Part shown: positions 37,265 through 46,727 of the stretch, piece by piece
How positions within the stretch are numbered: position 1 is the first letter of the stretch
How the letters are laid out: every line of letters starts with the position of its first letter
Origin: JBGPHT01 sp041484525
Lineage (GTDB): Bacteria > Acidobacteriota > Terriglobia > Bryobacterales > Bryobacteraceae
DNA: 64,000 nt
Assembly: GCA_041484525.1 (NCBI GenBank)
Contig: JBGPHT010000002.1
Location: forward strand, 1 to 64,000
Direction: 5' to 3'
Position numbers and translations under genes: made by a program
The notes under the pieces: generated by a model
Database searches by the model: none
The model's input: the letters and a program-made list of their open reading frames with translations, nothing else
What the model was told of the DNA's origin: nothing

Positions 37265-37762
37265 CTACTGAACCTGATAGGGTATCGAGATTTCGATAGT
37301 CTTCGGCGGGAAGCAGGCCCTGTCGTTGCAGGCCTGGTATCGCAGCTTGCCAGCCGCAGCGCCGGGACCGGCGGGAGCACTGGCGCCGATCTTGAAATTC
37401 ACCAACAGATTGAAATTCCCGGTGAACACCGACAGCGGCTTTTCCGCGAATTCGTACTTCTCCATAGAGGGCTTGGGGAACACGACCTCACCGCCTTCGA
37501 GCGCGCCGGTCGAGGTCCACGTCAGACGCAGCGGGATAAGATACTCGTCCGCCGGCTTGTTGCTGTTCACGTGATAGCCGGTCTCAACGACGATCGGAAT
37601 CTTAGCCTGCACCGCATCGTTGCGCTTGCCCGCGATCTTCTGGGGCTGGCCGGCAGTGAGGTGTCCGCTGCTGCTACTTTGCGCCCACAAGCACGGCAGC
37701 ATCAGGAGCAATGCCGCCGGCCGGCGCAGGAGCTTGCAAGAGTTGTGCGACGCCATCTTCAA
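37265..37762 (-). CDS. stand-alone DsbD N-terminal-domain protein, exported
   Basis: A 165-residue protein with a leader ending near L-W-A-Q, then an immunoglobulin-like domain as in the periplasmic alpha domain of DsbD. G-Y-H-V-N-S-N-K-P is near residue 65 and the redox pair C-N-D-R-A-C-F-P-P-K-T near 150. The membrane and thioredoxin parts of DsbD are absent. The start lies inside the upstream TlpA-like gene: the frames overlap by 89 bases, and even an internal ATG (37702) would leave 29. Role inferred: passing electrons between a thiol carrier and exported proteins. Confidence 0.75.
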   Translation of the reverse strand: MKMASHNSCKLLRRPAALLLMLPCLWAQSSSSGHLTAGQPQKIAGKRNDAVQAKIPIVVETGYHVNSNKPADEYLIPLRLTWTSTGALEGGEVVFPKPSMEKYEFAEKPLSVFTGNFNLLVNFKIGASAPAGPGAAAGKLRYQACNDRACFPPKTIEISIPYQVQ

Positions 37763-38264
37763 ACTCTTTCCTACTCGCTAGTCCCACATGCACCGCGGCG
37801 ATCTTGCCGGCGCGGTCGATCAGAAACGTGGTAGGCAGGGCGTCGACACCGCCGTAGTTCTGGGCGGTAGCATCGTTGCCGATTACCACACGGTAATTCA
37901 CACCCACATCGGCCAGGAAAGGCTTGACCACTTCCCAGCCCTCGTCGTCCATGGAAACGCCCAGCACCTCGAAACCCCTATCCTTATTCTTGCGCTGCAG
38001 CTCCATGAACCACGGAATCTCGATCTTGCACGGCCCGCACCACGTGGCCCAGAAATCGAGCAACACGACTTTCCCCTTGTAGGCCGAGAGCTTCACGACT
38101 TTGCCGTCGGCGTCCTTCAAGGCGAAGTCCGGCGCCTGTTTGCGCTCATGGTCGGGCTTCACCGAAGCAGCCTTGACCGAGCGCGGCTCGGACGAGCAGC
38201 CTTGAAGCACGAGGCCCAGCAAAAAGGCCGTAGCAAGCGCGGCAGAGAGTCGAAGTACGAACAC
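37674..38264 (-). CDS. TlpA/ResA-like thioredoxin lipoprotein
   Basis: A 196-residue protein with a lipobox L-V-L-Q-G-C at residue ~23, so it is anchored in a membrane facing the periplasm. The thioredoxin fold has the active site W-A-T-W-C-G-P-C-K near 75 and a cis-proline in A-L-P-T-T-F-L-I. TlpA/ResA proteins reduce cysteines in apocytochromes or other exported proteins, which would fit the many c-type cytochromes of this window. The last ~30 codons overlap the DsbD-N gene in another frame. Confidence 0.88.
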   Translation of the reverse strand: MFVLRLSAALATAFLLGLVLQGCSSEPRSVKAASVKPDHERKQAPDFALKDADGKVVKLSAYKGKVVLLDFWATWCGPCKIEIPWFMELQRKNKDRGFEVLGVSMDDEGWEVVKPFLADVGVNYRVVIGNDATAQNYGGVDALPTTFLIDRAGKIAAVHVGLASRKEFEDGVAQLLQAPAPAGGIAPDAAVLVGAK

Positions 38265-38282
38265 AATTTTATCCTGCCCTTA

Positions 38283-38828
38283 TTATACCGACAACGGCCG
38301 CCCCTTCACGGCGTGTAGCAACCATTTCCGGCGACTCCGGCGATGATTTCCGGCAAGTGTGAACTCGCTGTGCCCGGCGACTCCCGAATAGAGCCACGCG
38401 GCGGTATCGCAAAAACTCTCGCAGCAGTACTCGCGCCAGCGGCGTGTGCGGAGGCGGATGTCGCGGCCTTCGAGCGCCCCCTTGCGCCACTCGGCTGACC
38501 AGCCCAACTCGCCCCGCGCGCCGCATCGCAGCTCGGCCCGAATCAGTTTCTCGTAGTCCAGGCGTAGAGGGTTGCCCGCCCGCAGCCACACAAAGTGGAA
38601 CAGCTCGTGGATGAAGATGCGGGGAAATTCGGCCGCTGTGCAACCTAAGACTATGCGGCGCTCGCGAAGAAAGGAGCCGGCATGGACGGGGCCGTAGCGG
38701 TCGCGGATTCCGGGGGCGTGCTGGACACGGATAGGAGCGCCGGAGAGTGTCGGCAGCAACACCAGCCCTCGGCGCGCGACGCGTTCATGCCCGGCGTGCT
38801 CGAAAACGAAAAGAGGGGAGGCCGGCAC
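38283..38828 (-). CDS. HExxH protein, putative zinc metallopeptidase-like
   Basis: A 181-residue protein without a leader. The motif I-H-E-L-F-H-F-V-W near residue 74 is a zinc-type H-E-x-x-H helix. A conserved-looking W-R-E-Y-C-C-E-S-F-C-D-T-A-A-W block near 132 holds a glutamate and cysteines that could give a third ligand. The overall family is not one I can name; similar short proteins with H-E-(L/I)-(F/V)-H-F occur in acidobacteria. It lies 18 bases upstream of tlpA on the same strand. The activity is unproven. Confidence 0.55.
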   Translation of the reverse strand: MPASPLFVFEHAGHERVARRGLVLLPTLSGAPIRVQHAPGIRDRYGPVHAGSFLRERRIVLGCTAAEFPRIFIHELFHFVWLRAGNPLRLDYEKLIRAELRCGARGELGWSAEWRKGALEGRDIRLRTRRWREYCCESFCDTAAWLYSGVAGHSEFTLAGNHRRSRRKWLLHAVKGRPLSV

Positions 38829-38864
38829 CCTATCAGGGTACCGCCTCCCCCTTTAATGAAGCGT

Positions 38865-41800
38865 CTAGAAACTCAGGCGCAAGGAAAGTTGGAACTGACG
38901 GTTCGTGCCCAGACCCACCTGGTTCGAAACCGTGGAAGTGAGCGCGCCGAAGTTGCCCCCCGCCGTGGAAGCGGTGTACGGCTGCCCAGGCTGCAGGATT
39001 CCCGTCGCGTCCGCCAGCCGGGGAGTGGCGCCGCCCGGCACAGCAAACACCGCGTGGTTGAGGATGTTGTAGCACTCCGCCCGGAATTCCAGATTGGTTT
39101 TCTCCGTGATCGTGAACCTCTTGGACAGAGTCAGGTCCAACTGGCTGATGCCGGGACCGCGCAGGGCATTGCGGCCGAGGTTGCCGAAGGTGCCGGGCTG
39201 CGGAACGGCGAAGGCCGCCGGATTGACCCACAATGTGCCGCTGTTCACGATGTAGGGATTCACTCCCGCCACCAGGTCTGGCCGGCGCGTGTTGCGGCTG
39301 TTGCCCCCGCCCGGCACATTGACGATCGGAGTGGTCTGTATGACTCCGCCTGTGACCACCGGGCTCGTCGTGATCGCGCCGGTCGTATTATTCCTGTACA
39401 CGATGTCCGGCCGCGTGACCAGCACCTCGACCGGCAGGCCGGTGCGCGCATTGATCAGCCCGCCCAGTTGCCATCCGCCCAGGATTCCCTTCGCCAGCTT
39501 GCTCGCGTTGGCACCGTATTGCCGGCCGGGTCCGTAGGGCAATTCGTAAAGCGCGCTGAGGTTGAAACTCTGGCGCACGTCGGATTGATTGCTGCCGTAG
39601 TCGGCCGCAAAGCTGTAGTTGTTGGCCGCCGTGCGGGCGTCGTTGGACCCGTTGGTGTCGCCGATGCTGTGCGACCACGCATACTGGCTGCCCAACGTCA
39701 GGCCCTTCGAAAAGCGCCGGTTCAGACTAAGTTGCAAACCGTTGTAGTGATCGGTGCCGCCGCTCGTCTTGACGTCGATTTCCGCGTACTGATTGGTGAA
39801 CTCGCGCACCGCCGAGCCAGCTCCAGTCGTGGGATTCATCGTCACGCCCGTGATCTTGTTCGTGATCGTGCGCAGAAACAAATTTCGTCCCTGGCTGCCC
39901 ACGTAGGCGATAGTCAGAACCGCGTTGGCCGGCAGTTGCTGCTCAATCGACGCGGAGTATTGCAGAATCTTCTCCGGAATCGTGTAACCCGGCGCGTAGG
40001 CGCGCGGCTGGAACTGCAGATTCGGATCGTTGACGTCGTAGCTGGAGTAGATGTCCTTCGGGCTCAGCGGGTACAGCAGCAGAGGACCGCTGGTGAGGGT
40101 GCGGTTGACACGATCGTTCACCGCCGGCTGGATCTGGTCTTCGCCCTGTCCGGGACCATAGTAGTAACCGGCTCCCACGCGGAATACCGTCTTGTTGGCC
40201 ATTTTCTGCGGGGACCAGCTCAACGCCACGCGCGGGCCGAAGTTCGTCTTCGACATCTTGTACCAGTCGCCAGTGAAGTTCGGAATCAATTTGCCGGTGG
40301 TCGTGTCGAAACAGTCGACCTTGTTGCTGGTTTCATGCATCGGGCCGTAATATTCGTACCGCAGCCCGAGGTTCATCGTAAGATTGGGCCGGATTTTCCA
40401 CTCGTCCTGCACGTAACCGATGTAGAACATCTGGTGCAGATTGGTCATGCCCCCCTTACCGGTGAACGGGCTGACGTCGGTAGTGTCGCCGTTGAACTGA
40501 ACTTGTGACGGAGTGTCGGCGAGGAAGGCCTGAACGTTGGAGAACGTGTAGGTGGTGCCTCCAAGGTAGGCCGTCTTGATGCGAATCGGACGAATCTCGA
40601 TGCCGAGCTTGATATTGTGATTGTGCCGGAGCAGCGTCAGGTTATCGATGAAGGACAAGGAGTAATTGGTGAACGGAGCGCCGCGCCCGTTAAGCGCGCT
40701 GCTCAGCCGCAACTGGCCCGTCGGAGACGCCACTCCGGCGGAGCCGCCCAGTCCGGCCACACCGCCCAATGCCACGGTGCCGGAAAGACTGAGGGTCACT
40801 CCGGTGAGGTCGAGCCCCGGTATCTGGGGAGACGTGGCATTCACGCGCGACTTGGCTCCATTGAACCCGAACTTCGTTTCGTTGATCGTGGTTGGCGAGA
40901 ACAACTGGTTCGAAGCCACCACCAGGTTCTGCGGAACCGCGACTTCGGTCAGGTAGCTGAGAGTCGAGTTCTGCGTGATCAGGCCGGTGCCTTGATCCCG
41001 GTTGTAGCGCGCGTAGATTTTTTGTTTATCGTTGAGAATATAGTCGACCCGGACGTTCCCCGAATTCTCATCCACCGAACCCGGACCCTGCACCACGGCT
41101 ACGTCGAGCAGCGGGTTCGCCGAAGCGAATTGCCCCTTCGGGAATGCGGCCTGGAGCGGCCTGATCGCCGGCACCGCCTGCGCCCAGGCAGCCGCGCTCG
41201 GTGTGGTTTCGACAAACGGAGAGGACGTGCGCTGCCGCAGCCCCTCATATCCCACGAAGAAGAACAGCTTGTTGCCGACGATCGGTCCGCTCAACGAGCC
41301 GCCGAATTGATTGAGCCGTAGAATCGAGGGGCTGGCGCCATCGAAGAAATTCCGCGCGTCCAGCGCATCGTTGCGCACATACTCAAACACGCTGCCGTGG
41401 TACGCATTGCCCCCGCTCTTGGTAATCACGCTGATCTGCCCGCCAGAGCCGGTGCCGAACTCCGCCGGGTAGTTGTTGGAATCCACGCGGAACTCCTGCA
41501 CGTTCTCCAGGCTGGCCTGCAACCGGAACACGCCTGTGACCTCGCCGTTGAAGTTGCCGGGGTTGCTGCTGATGATTCCGCCGCCTTCGATGCCGTCCAG
41601 GCGGATCGCGTTCTCCTCATTGGACCGGCCGTTGAAGCGAATGTCATCGAAAGTTCCGGATCCAAAATTGGCTGCCCCCGGCGCCATGAGGTACAACTGC
41701 GACACCTGGCGGCCGTTGATGGGAAGTTGAGCCACCTCGCGCGCGCTGACGTTGGCGCCGATGGCCGCCGAACTCACGTCGATAACGGCCAGATCGCCGC

Positions 41801-42158
41801 TCGAAACCTGCACTTCCGTGCTGACGGTCGAGGGCTGAAGCATGATGTTCAGCGTGCGGCTCTGGCCAACCTGCAGGGTGACCCCTTTGAACTCGGCAGA
41901 GGACATGCCCGCCGCCTCCGCAGTTACGGAATAGGCAGCAGGCGGCAACTGTGAGGCGGTGTATTCGCCGCGCTCGTTGACCGTCACCTTGCGGCTCTGG
42001 CCCGTGCTTTCGTTTTTCACCGTAATGGAGGCAGTCGGAATCACGGCGCCAGAACCGTCCGTGACCGTGCCCACTATGCTACCCACGCTATTCTGGCCAT
42101 GGACCATTGGGACACACATGGCGCCCAGAAGCGCGAAACACAATATTAGATTTCTCAT
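38865..42158 (-). CDS. Oar-like TonB-dependent receptor (second copy)
   Basis: A 1,097-residue outer-membrane receptor with the leader M-R-N-L-I-L-C-F-A-L-L-G-A-M-C-V-P. A carboxypeptidase-regulatory domain (S-I-V-G-T-V-T-D-G-S-G-A-V-I-P) comes next, then a plug with E-V-A-Q-L-P-I-N-G-R-Q-V-S-Q-L-Y. The barrel ends L-S-L-R-L-S-F, an outer-membrane C-terminal pattern. It shares architecture but only moderate identity with the receptor at 20487-23993. No enzyme operon is attached; the neighbours are a small conserved gene upstream and the HExxH gene downstream. Confidence 0.9.
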   Translation of the reverse strand: MRNLILCFALLGAMCVPMVHGQNSVGSIVGTVTDGSGAVIPTASITVKNESTGQSRKVTVNERGEYTASQLPPAAYSVTAEAAGMSSAEFKGVTLQVGQSRTLNIMLQPSTVSTEVQVSSGDLAVIDVSSAAIGANVSAREVAQLPINGRQVSQLYLMAPGAANFGSGTFDDIRFNGRSNEENAIRLDGIEGGGIISSNPGNFNGEVTGVFRLQASLENVQEFRVDSNNYPAEFGTGSGGQISVITKSGGNAYHGSVFEYVRNDALDARNFFDGASPSILRLNQFGGSLSGPIVGNKLFFFVGYEGLRQRTSSPFVETTPSAAAWAQAVPAIRPLQAAFPKGQFASANPLLDVAVVQGPGSVDENSGNVRVDYILNDKQKIYARYNRDQGTGLITQNSTLSYLTEVAVPQNLVVASNQLFSPTTINETKFGFNGAKSRVNATSPQIPGLDLTGVTLSLSGTVALGGVAGLGGSAGVASPTGQLRLSSALNGRGAPFTNYSLSFIDNLTLLRHNHNIKLGIEIRPIRIKTAYLGGTTYTFSNVQAFLADTPSQVQFNGDTTDVSPFTGKGGMTNLHQMFYIGYVQDEWKIRPNLTMNLGLRYEYYGPMHETSNKVDCFDTTTGKLIPNFTGDWYKMSKTNFGPRVALSWSPQKMANKTVFRVGAGYYYGPGQGEDQIQPAVNDRVNRTLTSGPLLLYPLSPKDIYSSYDVNDPNLQFQPRAYAPGYTIPEKILQYSASIEQQLPANAVLTIAYVGSQGRNLFLRTITNKITGVTMNPTTGAGSAVREFTNQYAEIDVKTSGGTDHYNGLQLSLNRRFSKGLTLGSQYAWSHSIGDTNGSNDARTAANNYSFAADYGSNQSDVRQSFNLSALYELPYGPGRQYGANASKLAKGILGGWQLGGLINARTGLPVEVLVTRPDIVYRNNTTGAITTSPVVTGGVIQTTPIVNVPGGGNSRNTRRPDLVAGVNPYIVNSGTLWVNPAAFAVPQPGTFGNLGRNALRGPGISQLDLTLSKRFTITEKTNLEFRAECYNILNHAVFAVPGGATPRLADATGILQPGQPYTASTAGGNFGALTSTVSNQVGLGTNRQFQLSLRLSF

Positions 42159-42249
42159 TCGGCTCCAAGGTACTAGGCCGAACGTTACAAATCGATAAAC
42201 TTTCCGTGAAGAATCGGGGGCGCGAGCGCCAGTCTGCGGAAATCGTGCT

Positions 42250-42630
42250 TCAACCTACGCGGATCTCGGCGGTTTCCAGCCGGAGAAGGTCTTCGGCGTA
42301 GCGCTTGATGTCGGCGGGCGGAACGGTAACCAAGTCCTTCTCCATGTCTTCGCCGGTCTCGATCAGGTGGATGAGGTGGAGTTGAGCGATGCGGGCGCAC
42401 CACGCATCGTCGAGCGGACGCCCGAGCTCACGGCTCACTCGCAGCAGGTCGGCGTGGGGCAGCGCGATGGTCTTTTCGCTGCGGGCGCCGGTCTCATCGG
42501 TCAGCACGAACTTCACGTCGACGGTGTCGGCGTGGCGGATGGAGATGGCGGTCTGGAGCCACTTGAAGAGTACCTGATACTTTCGGCCGAACGGATCGGG
42601 ACCAACTTCGAACTCGCGGAAATTCAGCAT
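42250..42630 (-). CDS. conserved small protein of unknown function
   Basis: A 126-residue cytoplasmic protein, opening M-L-N-F-R-E-F-E-V-G-P-D-P-F-G-R-K-Y. It has a beta-rich N-terminal half (V-D-V-K-F-V-L-T-D-E-T-G) and a helical C-terminal half (Q-L-H-L-I-H-L-I-E-T-G-E-D-M-E-K-D-L). I do not recognise the family. It lies 26 bases from the divergent alcohol dehydrogenase start and 91 bases upstream of the receptor. Confidence 0.6.
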   Translation of the reverse strand: MLNFREFEVGPDPFGRKYQVLFKWLQTAISIRHADTVDVKFVLTDETGARSEKTIALPHADLLRVSRELGRPLDDAWCARIAQLHLIHLIETGEDMEKDLVTVPPADIKRYAEDLLRLETAEIRVG

Positions 42631-42656
42631 CTATGGCTATCTTACAATGGTGATTT

Positions 42657-43691
42657 ATGGTCGTTGCCGAACTGATTGCGCCGCGGGAGTTTCAGCTCGC
42701 GGATTGGAAACCCGAGGAGCCAGGTCCGGGCGAGCTCCAGGTGCGCGTGGAGGCGGTAGGCATCTGCGGGTCCGATGTGCATTCGTACGCTGAGGGTGCG
42801 ATCGGAGACACGCCCTGCGTATTCCCGATGGTGCTGGGGCATGAGCCGGCGGGCACGGTGGTGAAGGCGGGCCCTGGCGTGACGGGATGGTTGGCGGGAG
42901 ACCGCGCGGCCCTCGAGCCGGCCATCTACTGCTACCACTGCGAATTCTGCCGCAGCGGACGGCATAATCTCTGCGCCAACATCCGATTCCTGAGCAACCC
43001 GACGGTCCCTGGTTTTTTCCGCGAGTTCGTGAACCTGCCGGCCGCCAACCTGCTGCCCGTGCCGAAGAACCTTCCGCTCGACGTGGCCACACTCTTCGAG
43101 CCGCTGGCGGTGGCGCTGCATTCGATGAGGATCGCGAGCGTCCAGTTGGGCGAGACGGTGGCGGTGTTCGGCGCCGGACCGATCGGCCTGTTGACGATCG
43201 CATCGCTCAAGCTCTCGGGCGCGGGAAGGATCTGGGCGGTGGAACCGGTGGCGCATCGCCGCGAGCTGGCCAAGCACATGGGCGCGGACGCCGTGCTCGA
43301 TCCCGAGGAAGCCGTGCGTCAGATTGGCGCGGACACGGGCAAGCGCGGCGTAGATTGCGCCATCGACTGCGCCGCCAAGGAGCACACCACCAACCAGGCG
43401 ATCCAGGCGGTGCGCAATGGCGGCAGGGTGTTGATCACCGGGATCCATGCGGCGGTATACGTGCCGTTCGAGATCTCACCGATGCGGCGGAAGGAGCTGG
43501 CGATATTCAACGTGCGCCGGTCCAACCACGAGTCGGAGGCGGCGCTCGAATTGCTGGCCCACAAGACGGCGTGGTTCGCGCCGCTGGTAACGCACCACCG
43601 GCCGCTCGACCGGATCGCTGAAGCGTTCTCCATCGTGGACCAGTACGCCGACGGCGTGGGCAAGATGGTAGTGGAACCGCACGGTCGCTAG
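42657..43691 (+). CDS. zinc-dependent alcohol/polyol dehydrogenase (MDR family)
   Basis: A 344-residue medium-chain dehydrogenase similar to sorbitol/threonine dehydrogenases. Catalytic zinc ligands are C in V-G-I-C-G-S-D-V-H (~37) and H-E in L-G-H-E-P-A-G (~62). The structural zinc cysteines are in C-Y-H-C-E-F-C-R-S-G-R-H-N-L-C (~91-105). The NAD site is G-A-G-P-I-G-L near 175. It would oxidise a secondary alcohol of a polyol or sugar with NAD(P). It is 51 bases upstream of the permease gene on the same strand, but the two are probably not functionally linked. Confidence 0.88.
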   Translation: MVVAELIAPREFQLADWKPEEPGPGELQVRVEAVGICGSDVHSYAEGAIGDTPCVFPMVLGHEPAGTVVKAGPGVTGWLAGDRAALEPAIYCYHCEFCRSGRHNLCANIRFLSNPTVPGFFREFVNLPAANLLPVPKNLPLDVATLFEPLAVALHSMRIASVQLGETVAVFGAGPIGLLTIASLKLSGAGRIWAVEPVAHRRELAKHMGADAVLDPEEAVRQIGADTGKRGVDCAIDCAAKEHTTNQAIQAVRNGGRVLITGIHAAVYVPFEISPMRRKELAIFNVRRSNHESEAALELLAHKTAWFAPLVTHHRPLDRIAEAFSIVDQYADGVGKMVVEPHGR

Positions 43692-43751
43692 GAACTTTTC
43701 CGGGCTCCCATCGTCTAACCTTCGACGGTAACCCAGCCGGAGGTGTATCGC

Positions 43752-46190
43752 GTGACAAACGAATTTTTCCAGGACCTGCGGTTCGGCCTTCGAACCTTAA
43801 AGAAAACCCCAGGGTTCACTGCTGTCGCGGTGCTGACGCTGGCGATAGGCATCGGCGCCAACGCCGCGATTTTCAGTTTCGTCGACGCGATCCTGCTCAA
43901 GCCCCTGCCCTATGCCGAACCCGACCGCATCCTGCGCGTCCTCGAGAAGCCGCCGGGCGGCGGCCGGAACCCCATTTCGGCGCTCAACTATCTCGACTGG
44001 CAAAGGCAGAATACCGTCTTCGAATACATGGCGGCGCAGACCGGCGGCTCCGTCACGCTGTCCGGCAACACCGAGCCGGCGCAGTTGCGGGGCACCCGCG
44101 TCTCGCCGCATTATTTCGACATTTTCGGCATTCGGCCCGTCCTGGGCCGTACCTTCGCCGCCGAGGAAGACCAGCCAGGCAAGGCGAACGTCGCGGTCCT
44201 GAGCCATCTGTTGTGGGAGACCCAGTTCGGCGCTGACTCCGGAATCATCGGCCGCAAGATCACTCTCGACGGCCAGCCGTACGACGTCATCGGCGTGCTG
44301 CCGGCCGGAGGCGCCTTCGACCGCGCCTATTCGCAGATCTGGCGCCCGCTGGTTTTCGAGCCGGCGAACCTCACGCGCAACTTTCACTGGCTGACGTCTT
44401 TCGCCTTGCTAAAACGCGGCATCACGCTGCAGCAAGCGCGCTCGCAAGTGGACGGCATCGGCGCTCGCATCGCGCAGGCGTTTCCCGATTCCAATAAAGA
44501 TTGGGGCGTGACAGTCGAGCGGTTCACCGACATCGTGATCGGCCCCGGCTTGCGGCGCTCGGTGCTGATCATGATGGCGGCGGTCGGGATGGTGCTGCTG
44601 ATCGGATGCGTCAATCTCGCGAATCTCATGATGGCCCGCGCCACCAGCCGCGAGCGCGAAGTGGCGGTAAGGGCGTCGCTCGGCGCCGGCCGCTGGCGCC
44701 TGGTCCGCCAGTTCCTGACGGAGAGCGTTCTGCTGGCGGTGTGCGGCGGCACGCTGGGAATCGCTCTCGGCTATATCACCATGGCGGGGTTGCGCGCTGC
44801 CATGCCGCCGTTCAGCTTGCCGCGCGAGATCAACGTCACGATGGACGCGCGCATCCTTCTTTTTTCCCTCGCGATTTCGGTTCTCACCGGCGTGCTCTTC
44901 GGACTGGCTCCGGCGCTACAGGCGGCGCGCCCCGACCTGGCGGCGACCATCAAGGAAGGCGGACGCGGCTCGTCGGCGGGCGGCGGCCGCAGGCGTCTGC
45001 GTAGCGCCCTGGTAGTAACGGAAGTGGCCCTGGCGTTTATGCTACTCACCGGCGCCGGCCTGTTGCTGCGCAGCTTCCAACGTCTGACCGCGGTGGATGC
45101 CGGCTTCGATACCACCAACGTGCTTACCATGGGCCTGCCGACGGCGGTGAAACAGTATCCCGATTCGGCGCAGCTCAACCGCTATTACCGCGAGATCCTG
45201 GCGCGTGTCGAAATACTGCCAGGCGTGCGGGAAGCCGCCTTCACCGATGCCCTGCCCCTCGAAGGCTGGTCCTACGGCATGCCGTACCTGGTGGCGGGCC
45301 GGCCGTTCGTCGACCGCGCCAATCGCAAAGGATGCTTCTTCAAGACGGTCAGCCCGGGATATTTTCACACGCTCGGGATCAAGCTGCGGCAGGGCCGCGC
45401 GCTGGCCGAGCAGGATGCGAAGGGTGCGCCGCCGGTCACTGTCATCAACCAGACGCTGGCGAAGAGCGAATTCCCCAACGAAGATCCCATCGGCAAGCGC
45501 ATTCTGATTCAGGAGATCGTGCCGGGGAGGACCGAGCTGGGCCCCGAGATCCCGTGGCAAGTCGTGGGCGTCATCGCCGACGAGAAGATCAACGGGCTGA
45601 ACGATACATCGAGCGGCGGCGTCTACGTCACGATGGAGCAGAGCCCCAAGTACGGCATGTACCTGCTGTTTCGTAGCGCCATGGACCCGCTGACCTTGCA
45701 GCAGGGGCTGCGGAGCGCGATCCACGAGATCAACAAAGACCAGCCGCTTACCGACATCCGCACGCTCGACCGGATCAAGACCGAATCCGTCGCGTCAGAC
45801 CGATTGCAGACCACACTCCTGGGGACGTTCGGCGGAGTGGCGATGCTGCTATCGGCGATCGGAATTTACGGCGTGATCTCGTACGCCGTGGCGCAGCGCA
45901 CGCACGAGATTGGCATCCGGTCCGCGCTGGGCGCGAGCTCCGGGAGCCTGCTCCGGCTGGTCCTGCGCAGCGGCATGGCGCTCACCGCGATCGGCCTGGT
46001 CTTGGGATTGGCCGGCGCTTGGAGTCTCACCCGTCTGCTCGGGAACCTGTTGTTCGGTGTGAGCCCGCGCGACCCGGTCACGCTGGTGACCGCGGCCGTT
46101 GTGCTCGCGCTGGTGGCGCTGCTGGCATGCTACATCCCGGCGCGTCGCGCGGCGAAGGTCGATCCGTTGATTGCGCTGCGGTATGAGTAG
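43752..46190 (+). CDS. orphan MacB/FtsX-type ABC permease (ADOP)
   Basis: GGAGG (43739-43743) lies eight bases before the GTG at 43752, a better start than the GTG at 43743 that overlaps it. The 812-residue protein has a short N-terminal F-F-Q-D-L-R-F-G-L-R-T-L-K-K-T-P-G-F motif and a MacB periplasmic core domain. Two FtsX permease regions follow, the first near residues 275-400 and the second at the C-terminus, with R-E-R-E-V-A-V-R-A-S-L-G-A and H-E-I-G-I-R-S-A-L-G-A. This is the duplicated permease typical of acidobacteria. No ATPase is encoded nearby. Substrate unknown. Confidence 0.88.
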   Translation: MTNEFFQDLRFGLRTLKKTPGFTAVAVLTLAIGIGANAAIFSFVDAILLKPLPYAEPDRILRVLEKPPGGGRNPISALNYLDWQRQNTVFEYMAAQTGGSVTLSGNTEPAQLRGTRVSPHYFDIFGIRPVLGRTFAAEEDQPGKANVAVLSHLLWETQFGADSGIIGRKITLDGQPYDVIGVLPAGGAFDRAYSQIWRPLVFEPANLTRNFHWLTSFALLKRGITLQQARSQVDGIGARIAQAFPDSNKDWGVTVERFTDIVIGPGLRRSVLIMMAAVGMVLLIGCVNLANLMMARATSREREVAVRASLGAGRWRLVRQFLTESVLLAVCGGTLGIALGYITMAGLRAAMPPFSLPREINVTMDARILLFSLAISVLTGVLFGLAPALQAARPDLAATIKEGGRGSSAGGGRRRLRSALVVTEVALAFMLLTGAGLLLRSFQRLTAVDAGFDTTNVLTMGLPTAVKQYPDSAQLNRYYREILARVEILPGVREAAFTDALPLEGWSYGMPYLVAGRPFVDRANRKGCFFKTVSPGYFHTLGIKLRQGRALAEQDAKGAPPVTVINQTLAKSEFPNEDPIGKRILIQEIVPGRTELGPEIPWQVVGVIADEKINGLNDTSSGGVYVTMEQSPKYGMYLLFRSAMDPLTLQQGLRSAIHEINKDQPLTDIRTLDRIKTESVASDRLQTTLLGTFGGVAMLLSAIGIYGVISYAVAQRTHEIGIRSALGASSGSLLRLVLRSGMALTAIGLVLGLAGAWSLTRLLGNLLFGVSPRDPVTLVTAAVVLALVALLACYIPARRAAKVDPLIALRYE

Positions 46191-46198
46191 TAGGCGGC

Positions 46199-46720
46199 CT
46201 AGCCCATAATCCGGAGGTACTCTCGCCAGGGCCCGACGTCCTCGCGATACCGCTTCCCCATCACGCGGACCATCTGTCCAATGTGGCTGAGGTCGTGCGC
46301 GACCCACGTAGCCAGCAGTTCCCGCAGAGTCACGCGCCCCAGCGCGGGGTGCATTCCCGTGGCACCGATCGCCCGCTCATCCAGACGGAAGCCGCGCAAT
46401 GTTTCCAGGTTCGCAACACGCAATGTCGAGAACTGCTGCAATAGCTCGTCCACCGGCCGTCCCGCGATGACGCTCTCGTGCCCGCGCCGGTCGAACGGTT
46501 CGAATGGGCGCGCCTCTCCCGATTCGAGGATGATACGCGTGCGCGGAATCCAATCCGTCTGCTCGCCGAAAATCAAATGCCCCAGCACGTCGTGCGCGCT
46601 AAAAGTGCCCTCGCCTTCCCGATTGTGCAGCCACGCATCGGGGATGTCGCTCAACAGCGCCGTCAACACCGCGGGTGTCCGGCCCAGCATCCCGATCGCT
46701 TCTTCCAGGTCGAATTGCAT
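46199..46720 (-). CDS. DinB-family protein
   Basis: The ATG at 46720 (M-Q-F-D-L-E-E-A-I-G) was chosen because the upstream frame lies inside the permease gene. The 173-residue protein is a four-helix DinB-like domain with metal histidine candidates in S-A-H-D-V-L-G-H (~47) and W-V-A-H-D-L-S-H-I-G-Q (~148). Members include thiol-dependent transferases and stress proteins. It follows the second orphan permease by seven bases and is convergent with the first. Confidence 0.8.
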   Translation of the reverse strand: MQFDLEEAIGMLGRTPAVLTALLSDIPDAWLHNREGEGTFSAHDVLGHLIFGEQTDWIPRTRIILESGEARPFEPFDRRGHESVIAGRPVDELLQQFSTLRVANLETLRGFRLDERAIGATGMHPALGRVTLRELLATWVAHDLSHIGQMVRVMGKRYREDVGPWREYLRIMG

Positions 46721-46727
46721 CGTCCCT

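Noticed and set aside
38682..40508. 608-codon open frame on the plus strand
   Set aside because: It lies antisense to the second Oar-like receptor and the HExxH gene and has low-complexity R/A/V-rich composition.
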